NCBI RefSeq assembly: GCF_049532985.1
Contig: NZ_CP186693.1
Location: 496,001 to 560,000, forward strand
Reading direction: 5' to 3'
From: Promicromonospora sp049532985
GTDB lineage: Bacteria; Actinomycetota; Actinomycetes; Actinomycetales; Cellulomonadaceae
Length of the DNA: 64,000 nucleotides
Shown here: positions 56,580 to 62,603 of the stretch, piece by piece
Layout of the letters: every line of letters begins with the position of its first letter
Numbering within the stretch: the first letter of the stretch is position 1
Program-made: the position numbers and the translations under genes
The notes under the pieces: generated by a model
The model's input: only the letters and a program-made list of their open reading frames with translations
The model's database searches: none
What the model was told of the DNA's origin: nothing

Positions 56580-56875
56580 TCTGTCCCCTTCCAGCGTGCG
56601 CTCACACCATAGGGCGGTCAAGAGTGCGTGATCTGCGTTACGTCGGTGCTGGATCACGTCCATATTGATACGCGGTATCGCAATGATGAGACTGAGTGCA
56701 TGACCTCCTCGTTGCCGAGGGCTCATCGATTCATCAAATGGACACCACGCGACCTGGTTGCGAGGCATGGCCGGGGTGCGTGCACTACCTTTGGCGACGG
56801 AGAGCCCGACGACGGGCCAGAGAGCACCAGGACGACCCGGCTCCAGGCCGGACAGAGAGAGGGACGATCAACCAA
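56580..56875. promoter_or_regulatory. aceE / DUF3052 divergent promoter region
   Basis: This 296-bp stretch between the leader ORF and the DUF3052 gene holds no other gene. It contains the perfect 13-bp palindrome GATAC-GCG-GTATC at 56667-56679 in an AT-richer patch (ATATTGATAC), probably an operator for one of the divergent genes. TTGACC on the minus strand (56617-56622) could be a -35 for aceE, but no well-spaced -10 is clear. GAGAGAGGGA near 56854-56863 serves the DUF3052 gene. Confidence 0.5.
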
Positions 56876-57283
56876 GTGAGCACGGACACCCAGGGCGCGG
56901 GGCGCCTCGGTTTCGAGGCCGGCCAGGTGGTGCAGGAGTTCGGCTGGGGCGACGACGTCGACGAAGCACTGCGGGCCGACATCGAGGAGATCATCGGCGG
57001 CGAGCTGGAGGACGAGGACTACGGCGACGTCACCGACGGCGTCATCCTCTGGTGGCGGGAGGGCGACGGCGACCTCACCGACGCCCTGGTCGACGTCCTG
57101 ACGGTCCTCGACGACGGCGGGCTGATCTGGATCCTCACGCCCAAGCCCGGTCGCGACGGCGAGGTGGGCCACGGTGACATCCAGGAGGCCGCGACCACGG
57201 CCGGCCTGCAGACCACCAGCACGTTCGCGATCGCGGAGGACTGGTCGGCGACGCGTCTGGGCTACCGCGGCCGCGGCAAGTGA
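56876..57283 (+). CDS. DUF3052 family protein
   Basis: The 135-residue acidic protein has the DUF3052 pattern: AGRLGFEAGQVVQEFGWGDDVDEALRADIEEIIGGEL, DEDYGDVTDGVILWWREGDGDLTDALVDVLTVLDDGGLIWILTPKPGRDGEVGHGDIQEAATTAGLQTTSTFAIAEDWSATRLGYRGRGK. A relative (Rv2239c) sits between ahpE and aceE in M. tuberculosis in the same order. GTG start with GAGAGAGGGA upstream. Function unknown. Its stop overlaps the peroxiredoxin GTG. Confidence 0.9.
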   Translation: MSTDTQGAGRLGFEAGQVVQEFGWGDDVDEALRADIEEIIGGELEDEDYGDVTDGVILWWREGDGDLTDALVDVLTVLDDGGLIWILTPKPGRDGEVGHGDIQEAATTAGLQTTSTFAIAEDWSATRLGYRGRGK

Positions 57284-57738
57284 CCGTCCTCGCACCGGGG
57301 GACCCCGCACCCGACTTCACGCTCCCGGACACGCACGGCACCCCGACCACGCTGTCGGACCTGCGCGGGACGCCGGTGCTCGTCGTCTTCGTGCCGTTTG
57401 CCTTCTCCGGGACGTGCACGGGGGAGCTGTGCGAGCTGCGGGACAACATCGAGGACTTCGAGACGGCGGGCGTGCGGCTGCTCGTCGTCTCCACGGACGC
57501 CGTGTTCACGCTCAAGGCGTGGCAGGCGGCCGAGGGGTACCAGTTCGACCTGCTGTCGGACTTCTGGCCGCACGGTGAGGTGGCCCGTGCCTACGGCGTG
57601 CTCGACGAGGACGCCGGGCACGCGCTGCGGGGGTCGTTCCTGATCGACGGCGACGGGATCGTCCGGTGGAGCGTGGTCAACCCGCGCGGGCAGGCGCGGG
57701 ACCTGGAGGAGTACCGCAGGGCCGTCGCGGAGGTCTGA
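57280..57738 (+). CDS. ahpE: Peroxiredoxin (AhpE/BCP family)
   Basis: The 152-residue protein begins LAPGDPAPDFTLPDTHGTPTTLSDLRGTPVLVVFVPFAFSGTCTGELCELRD. Cys46 is the peroxidatic residue with the preceding Thr/Pro environment, and Cys51 five residues later could resolve it as in atypical 2-Cys BCP, whereas mycobacterial AhpE is known as a 1-Cys type. It reduces peroxides. It overlaps DUF3052 by 4 bp. Confidence 0.92.
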   Translation: MTVLAPGDPAPDFTLPDTHGTPTTLSDLRGTPVLVVFVPFAFSGTCTGELCELRDNIEDFETAGVRLLVVSTDAVFTLKAWQAAEGYQFDLLSDFWPHGEVARAYGVLDEDAGHALRGSFLIDGDGIVRWSVVNPRGQARDLEEYRRAVAEV

Positions 57739-57824
57739 GGCGGCCGGTCTCGCCGGCTTCGTGCGGTGGGGTGGAAAAGCAGGACCGTTCTGCGGCGTGG
57801 GCCAGGTATTGTGGACCGCTGCCG

Positions 57825-57898
57825 GGGCTCGTAGCTCAGCTGGTTAGAGCGCCACGTTTACACCGTGGATGTCGGGGGTTCGAATCCCTCCGGGCCCA
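57825..57898 (+). tRNA. tRNA-Val (anticodon TAC)
   Basis: The acceptor stem is GGGCTCG/CGGGCCC (one G-T pair), the anticodon loop is TTTACAC, and the T-arm contains GGGGGTTCGAATCCCTC. CCA is not encoded. The length is 74 nt. The 3' half (ending about 57898) adjoins integrase debris, as expected for a tRNA used as an attachment site. Confidence 0.97.
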
Positions 57899-57971
57899 CT
57901 TGCTGCAAGGATGCAGCCTGACCTGTGTCGATGCTTTCTCTTGTCCTGGACAGCAGAATGCTTCGGTCAGC

Positions 57972-58491
57972 GTGGAGCAGAACGTCTCGCAGGGCGGCAA
58001 GGGCATCAATGCAGTGGTCGGCCCGGTGAAGACGGACGCTGGATATCGGACCATCGCGATCGCGGAAGACCTGGTGCCGATACTTGCCGCGCACATCGAT
58101 CGCTTCGCCCAGTCTGGACGGGACGGCCTGGTCTTCCCGGGCCAGAAGGGCGGTGTCCTCCCGGAGGGGACGTGGCGCGACAACTGGATCAGAGCACGCA
58201 ACAAGGCAGGCTTGCCGGGCGTGACACACGAGCCTCACCCTTGCCGCACGGGCAGGAGCGACGACTGCCGAGCTGATGTACCGCGCCGGCCACTCCGAAC
58301 CACGCGTAGCGATGGACTATCAGCACGCTGCCGCCGAACGCGACCGGATGATTGCCGAGCGCATGCCTGCAGCGGCACGAAAGGACGAGCTGGCCGAACG
58401 GCGGCTGCGACGGAACCCGGCCGTGCTGGAACCTCACGAGCGCCGCACCGATCCTTCGGGGCCGCCCGCGGACAGCATCGGACACCTGTGA
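57972..58491 (+). pseudogene. Tyrosine recombinase (integrase) remnant at tRNA-Val
   Basis: Only the C-terminal half survives. One frame gives VEQNVSQGGKGINAVVGPVKTDAGYRTIAIAEDLVP and VFPGQKGG...TWRDNWIRARNKAGLPGVT. After about 58222 a second frame gives HTSLTLAARAGATTAELMYRAGHSEPRVAMDYQHAAAERD, with the catalytic His of GHS and Tyr of MDYQH. The junction has lost the HDLRH box with its catalytic Arg by a small non-triplet deletion. The N-terminal DNA-binding half and first Arg are also gone. It cannot recombine DNA and marks a former element in the tRNA-Val gene. Confidence 0.85.
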
Positions 58492-58524
58492 TCTGACAGG
58501 TTCGTCTGATGACGGAGAAGCATC

Positions 58525-58767
58525 ATGAAACCGAGTGCCGGAAGAACCAGCCCACGTCCCTCGCCATCGACGGTGGCCGGGCGGGGCCCGAAGGAAAACC
58601 TGGTCAGCCTGACAGCGGCCGCCGAGACGCTTGGCATCTCTACCAAGACCGTGCGGCGTCGTATCGCCGACGGCACCGTGCGCGGTTACCGAGTTGGCCG
58701 ACTGATACGGCTTGACCTCGACGAGGTCCGTGAAGCACTGGCGGTGGTGATCCCGTCGGCACGGTAG
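58525..58767 (+). CDS. Excisionase-type small helix-turn-helix protein
   Basis: The 80-residue protein contains LVSLTAAAETLGISTKTVRRRIADGTVRGYRVGRLIRLDLDEVREAL, the MerR-like winged helix of excisionase-family (HTH_17) proteins. The first 25 residues are low-complexity and may not be translated; a start further in is possible. It lies 33 bp after the integrase remnant and probably belonged to the same element. It appears intact. Confidence 0.75.
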   Translation: MKPSAGRTSPRPSPSTVAGRGPKENLVSLTAAAETLGISTKTVRRRIADGTVRGYRVGRLIRLDLDEVREALAVVIPSAR

Positions 58768-58800
58768 CCGTGCTCAGCTTCCGAGAGAGCGGGCCAGCAC

Positions 58801-58875
58801 TCAGCGGTCGGATCGCTCATTGCAAGCTTGCGTCCCCAGGGGCTCGGCGGTCTGGTTGGAAACGGTGGTGGTCAT
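58801..58875 (-). pseudogene. 5' stub of a truncated gene behind a MerR-type promoter
   Basis: On the minus strand ATG at 58875 follows AAGGAACG and reads MTTTVSNQTAEPLGTQACNER before a stop at 58801. The first dozen residues look like a normal gene start, after which sequence continuity is lost. A well-formed MerR-type operator lies upstream at 58941-58957. The stub is therefore best read as the beginning of a gene whose body was deleted; its identity is lost. Confidence 0.45.
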
Positions 58876-58940
58876 GGTGGTTCGTTCCTTCGAAGCGCTC
58901 GGTTCTCTTCGGCGTCCTGCCGCCGCGAGAATCGTCCACC

Positions 58941-58957
58941 TTGACCTCAGGTCAAGA
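58941..58957 (-). promoter_or_regulatory. MerR/SoxR-type operator without an intact target gene
   Basis: CTTGACC-TCA-GGTCAAG is a perfect 7-bp inverted repeat of the kind MerR-family activators bind between -35 and -10. It sits 66 bp upstream of the truncated stub at 58875. No MerR gene is in this part of the window. Confidence 0.6.
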
Positions 58958-59022
58958 TCAACCATGACGTGCGTCACTCGATCTTCGGAGCCGCGGGTCT
59001 CGACCGGACGCCACTGCGGACA

Positions 59023-59997
59023 CTACGAGGTCGGTGCCCGGGACGGGCCCTGGCGGGCGAAGCTCGGTTCCGCCGCCTCCAGTCGCGGCACCGCGATGCC
59101 CAGCCGCCGCGCCTCGGCCAGGGTGTCCCGGCAGACTGCTCGCGGCTCCTCGGCCTCGGGGTCGGAATGTGTCTCGAGGCTCAACCGGGCCGGCGCGACA
59201 TGAGCAGTCAGCCAGGCGAGCACCGAGGCCGTCAGCCAGGCCGGTGCGCGCATGGGTAGCACGCTGCCTCGATGGCGCCGCAGGTCGACACCGCGCGCCT
59301 CGAGGAGCGGCAGCAGCTCACGGCCGGCCAGCAGTGCTTCGCGCAGCTCGCGCCGTGCTCCGGCCAGGTCGGCCAGCGAGCCCAGCCTCAGGCCTTGCGA
59401 GTGCATGCCGGCGTCCGCCGCGAAATGGATCCACAACCAGCCGCGGAGGTCGGGCTGCTCCAGGATCCGGAACCCCGCCTCGCGAAACAGCCGGCGCACG
59501 GTCCGCTCGCGTGCGGTCGGGGGCGTGCCGAAGGTGCCGAGGACGACGGACGGCAGTATTGCCGCGCGGAGCACGCCGTTCTCGCCGAAGCCGCCACCGG
59601 ACTGCGGGAATCCCCAGGCGACCTGGTCGGGGGGAAGGTCCCCGATCGCGGCCAGCGGCTCGGTCCAGATGTTGCTGAAGACCAGCACCGTTGCCGTGCC
59701 GATGCGTGGAGCCAGGAAGGCCGCCGCCTCCGCAAGCCGGTAGTGCTGCACGCTCAGCACGATGAGGTCGAAGTCGTGACCCGGCTCCAGCTCTTCGCGG
59801 TAGCGCACCGGCCACCTCTCGACCACGGACTTCCCCCACACGCGCCGTCGTGTGTCGAGCAGATCGAGGTCGACCGTCTCCCCGTAGGTCGCCGCGCGGC
59901 CTGGGCGGACGTAGAACTCGACGTCGTGCCCGGCCTGTTCCAGGGCCCAGCCGTTCACGGTGGCGATGACGCCTCGTCCGAACATCAGGATCTTCAT
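59023..59997 (-). CDS. Ketopantoate reductase (PanE/ApbA) family protein
   Basis: The 324-residue protein starts MKILMFGRGVIATVNGWALEQAGHDVEFYVRPGRA (NADP Rossmann motif) and has FDLIVLSVQHYRLAEAAAFL, TVLVFSNIWTEPLAAIGDLPPDQVAWGFPQSGGGF and a helical C-terminal domain. The usual Lys and Glu of true ketopantoate reductases are not obvious, so another 2-keto-acid or a non-enzymatic role is possible. It is divergent from a TetR gene with two matching operators between them. Confidence 0.85.
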   Translation of the reverse strand: MKILMFGRGVIATVNGWALEQAGHDVEFYVRPGRAATYGETVDLDLLDTRRRVWGKSVVERWPVRYREELEPGHDFDLIVLSVQHYRLAEAAAFLAPRIGTATVLVFSNIWTEPLAAIGDLPPDQVAWGFPQSGGGFGENGVLRAAILPSVVLGTFGTPPTARERTVRRLFREAGFRILEQPDLRGWLWIHFAADAGMHSQGLRLGSLADLAGARRELREALLAGRELLPLLEARGVDLRRHRGSVLPMRAPAWLTASVLAWLTAHVAPARLSLETHSDPEAEEPRAVCRDTLAEARRLGIAVPRLEAAEPSFARQGPSRAPTS

Positions 59998-60026
59998 GCT
60001 GTACCTCGATGGGTTAGGCTCAAACC

Positions 60027-60070
60027 GGAGATCGTCTCCACTTGCAAGATATGGAGATGGTCTCCACTTG
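60027..60070. promoter_or_regulatory. Duplicated TetR-type operator between panE-like and tetR genes
   Basis: GGAGATCGTCTCC (60027-60039) and GGAGATGGTCTCC (60053-60065) are GGAGA-N3-TCTCC palindromes. Each is followed by ACTTG, so an 18-bp unit is directly repeated with 26-bp spacing. The pair lies between the divergent starts at 59997 and 60088. Confidence 0.8.
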
Positions 60071-60087
60071 TCAACGGGAGGTATCGC

Positions 60088-60684
60088 ATGAACGCCGCCA
60101 AGCCGCTGCGGGCCGACGCCCGGCGCAACCGTGAGGCCCTGCTCGCATCGGCCCGGGAAGTTCTCGACGCCGGCGACTTCTTCGACCTTCGCTTCGACGA
60201 CTTCGCCCGCCTGGCCGGCGTGGGCACCGGCACGTTGTACCGCCACTTCCCCACCCGGGAGGCGCTGGCCGAGGCGGTCTACCACGAGGAGGTCGCCGCG
60301 CTCAGCGCACGCGCCCGCGAGCTGCGTGCCACGCTGCCCGCGGAGGAGGCCCTGGCGGTCTTCCTGCGCGGCATGGTCGACCACATGGACGCCTACCAGG
60401 GTCTCGCCCGGACACTGGCCACCCTCATGACCACCCGCTCAGGTGCGCTCGCCGAGGGTGGCCAGGTGCTGGAGGAGGCCGTCGGCGACCTGGTGGCCGA
60501 CGCCGTGCGAGACGGTACCGTCCGGGCCGACGTGGACGCCGGCGTCGTCATGATGGCACTGCACGGCATCGGCGCGGCCCATGACCACCGCCACAACTGG
60601 CGGGCCGAGGCCGACGGCGTCATCACGCTGCTGCTGGACGGGCTGCGCCTGCCGCCCACGAGCGGTCGGCGTGTCCGGTCGTAG
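60088..60684 (+). CDS. TetR family transcriptional regulator
   Basis: The 198-residue protein has the TetR HTH RRNREALLASAREVLDAGDFFDLRFDDFARLAGVGTGTLYRHFPTREALAEAVYHEE (residues about 12-68) and a C-terminal domain of the SACE_7040/TetR_C-like type (FLRGMVDHMDAYQGLARTLATLM). GGGAGG precedes the ATG. It probably represses itself and the divergent PanE-like gene through the duplicated GGAGA-N3-TCTCC sites. Confidence 0.92.
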   Translation: MNAAKPLRADARRNREALLASAREVLDAGDFFDLRFDDFARLAGVGTGTLYRHFPTREALAEAVYHEEVAALSARARELRATLPAEEALAVFLRGMVDHMDAYQGLARTLATLMTTRSGALAEGGQVLEEAVGDLVADAVRDGTVRADVDAGVVMMALHGIGAAHDHRHNWRAEADGVITLLLDGLRLPPTSGRRVRS

Positions 60685-60729
60685 AGGAGGGCGAGCTCGC
60701 CTCGCGGGGCGCCCGTTCGACGCGGTCGC

Positions 60730-61362
60730 CTACGGGCGGACGCGGATGATCGTCTTGCCCTTGGCCCGCTCGGTGGGGTTGAACGCGGCGACCGCCTCGT
60801 CCAGGCCCGCGACGCGGGCGATGTTCGTTTGCAGGCGCCCGTCGCGGACCCGCTGGGCGAGCTCGCTCAGCTGGGCGCGGTCGGCCTCGACGACGAAGTC
60901 GACGGCCAGTCCGTCGGCCGGTCGTGCCTCGGGCGGGCCCGCGATGCTGACGAGCGTTCCTCCTGCCCGCACCAGGGCGGCCGAACGTCGCTGGATGTCT
61001 CCGCCGATCATGTCGAACACGAGATCGACCGAACCGACGTCCTCCAGCGCGCCTCCGTCGAGGTCGACGAACTCCTGCGCGCCGAGGTCGAGCGCAGCCT
61101 GCCGGTCCGCCGTCCGCCCGGTGCCGATCACGTAGGCACCCGCCTCCCGGGCGAGCTGCACCACCATGGACCCGACGCCGCCAGCAGCGCCGTGCACCAG
61201 GGCGCTCTGCCCGACCTCGAGGCGAGCGTGGACGAACAGACCCTGCCACGCGGTCAGGCCCGAGATCGGCAGGCTCGCGCCCACGGTGAAGTCGACGTCG
61301 CCGGGGAGCGGCGCGAGGTTGCGTGCCCGCTCACGGTCGACGACCCCGTCGCGGTGTCCTGA
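60730..61362 (-). pseudogene. N-terminally truncated NADP-dependent oxidoreductase (MDR, quinone oxidoreductase-like)
   Basis: The readable part begins near 61340 with VVDRERARNLAPLPGDVDF and runs LPISGLTAWQGLFVHARLEVGQSALVHGAAGGVGSMVVQLAREAGAYVIGTGR to AAFNPTERAKGKTIIRVRP. This is the cofactor-binding and C-terminal part of an MDR enzyme. The roughly 110 N-terminal residues (catalytic GroES-like domain) are missing, and upstream DNA encodes the end of an unrelated protein. An internal start at 61284 could still give a fragment, but without the catalytic domain. Confidence 0.75.
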
Positions 61363-61384
61363 CCGCGCCGCCGACCACCGTGGC

Positions 61385-61519
61385 TCAGCGGCTCCGGCCC
61401 GGGCGCCAGTACGCGCAGAAGTCGATCCGCGCCTGGGGTACGCCGGCGCTCAGGCAGTGCGCTCGCGTCGCCAGCGTGAACGACGCCTCGCCCGCGACGC
61501 AGACGTAGACGGGCGACGG
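61385..61519 (-). pseudogene. C-terminal fragment of a siderophore-interacting protein
   Basis: A 44-codon open stretch reads PSPVYVCVAGEASFTLATRAHCLSAGVPQARIDFCAYWRPGRSR to a TGA. It matches the C-terminal end of SIP/ViuB ferric-siderophore reductases (YVWVAGE...YWRRG). Everything before it is absent; upstream is the end of the DUF916-like gene. The fragment directly abuts the truncated oxidoreductase, so one deletion probably joined two broken genes. Confidence 0.65.
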
Positions 61520-61541
61520 AAAGGCTGTCGTGCCTGCACGA

Positions 61542-62597
61542 TCACGTCGGCTGTTGGTGCGCATCGATTGGCCGGTCGTTCCTGATCGGCGCGGTCCCCT
61601 CTGGCCAGGTGGGTGAGCGACGGTTCATGGTCCTTGCCCGCAGCAGCGGTAGAGCCACGGAGCCCACCACAGCCAGGAGCACCACGCTCAGCAGCGCCCA
61701 TGGCATCGCCCAGCCGCTCGCGGTGTCGTGCGCTGACGTCACACCGCCCCCGCCGGCGCCGACCACCAGGCCGTCCAGCCGCACTGTTGCCTCGGCCCGC
61801 ACGAGCGGGCGGACGCCGGGCACCTTGATGACCCGCTCGACCGTCGAGCCGGGAAGGATCTCCCCGAGCTCGCCGGACGTCGTCGTCCCGGCCGCACCAC
61901 CGGGGCCCTCGACCGTGACGGTCTCGGTCGGGACGAGACGCGCGGTGCCCGTGTTCGTCAGCCGATACCGGACCGTCGAGGTGACGGTCCCGAACGGATT
62001 CGCGGAGACTCCGGTTGTCACGGTGAGGCCGCTGATCCCGAGGCCTGGCGCGAGCGCTCCGCCGACCCGGGCGTGCACCCGCAGTGCCAGGCGCCGGTCC
62101 ACGCTCAAAGCGGAGTCGCCGACCCGTTGGGTGAGGGCGGTCACTACACCGCCCGAGTGGTCGCCGGGGGTGGCGTCGTCCGGGACGCGCAAGGTGAAGG
62201 ACACCTCGGCGGACTCTCCTGGCTCCAGCTCCAGCGTGCCCCGTCGGAACGTGAGCCACGTGCCGAGGCCGGTCGCGGGGGCGTCGGCGGCCAGCAGGTC
62301 CAGGTGCCCGCTTGGTGTGGTGAACGCGTCGGTGCCATACACGGCCAGGCGCAGGGGAGCGGCGGACCGGTTGGTCACCACCAGGGCGTCGGAGACGTGG
62401 TCCCCAGGCTCGACAGCGTAGGCGTAGTTCGCGCGGTCGGAACCCTGGCGGTTGTCGCCCGGGGTCACGGACCAGGAGAGGTCGTCGCCGGCCGCGGCGG
62501 AGCCAGCGGCCGGCGAGAGACCGACGGCCCAGAGGAGTACCGCAACCACGGCGAGCCCGAAGGCACGCCGCGGCCGCGGACGAGAGCGGTGAGCCAC
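61542..62597 (-). CDS. DUF916-like (WxL-associated) exported membrane protein
   Basis: The 351-residue protein has a signal peptide (to about residue 37), a region like DUF916 (LSWSVTPGDN, YAYAVEPGDHVSDALVVTNRSAAPLRLAVYGTDAFT, FTLRVPDDATPGDHSGGVVTAL), an Ig-like part (TVRYRLTNTGTARLVPTETVTVEGPGG), a C-terminal membrane helix (WAMPWALLSVVLLAVVGSVALPLL) and a basic tail. Such proteins work with WxL-domain surface proteins. The gene lies 6 bp after the upstream HtaA/WxL-like gene. Confidence 0.82.
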   Translation of the reverse strand: MAHRSRPRPRRAFGLAVVAVLLWAVGLSPAAGSAAAGDDLSWSVTPGDNRQGSDRANYAYAVEPGDHVSDALVVTNRSAAPLRLAVYGTDAFTTPSGHLDLLAADAPATGLGTWLTFRRGTLELEPGESAEVSFTLRVPDDATPGDHSGGVVTALTQRVGDSALSVDRRLALRVHARVGGALAPGLGISGLTVTTGVSANPFGTVTSTVRYRLTNTGTARLVPTETVTVEGPGGAAGTTTSGELGEILPGSTVERVIKVPGVRPLVRAEATVRLDGLVVGAGGGGVTSAHDTASGWAMPWALLSVVLLAVVGSVALPLLRARTMNRRSPTWPEGTAPIRNDRPIDAHQQPT

Positions 62598-62603
62598 GAA
62601 CCG

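Noticed and set aside
53647..56631. 994-codon ORF opposite aceE
   Set aside because: It covers aceE on the other strand, has no recognisable motif and consists of Val/Leu/Arg/His-rich antisense sequence.
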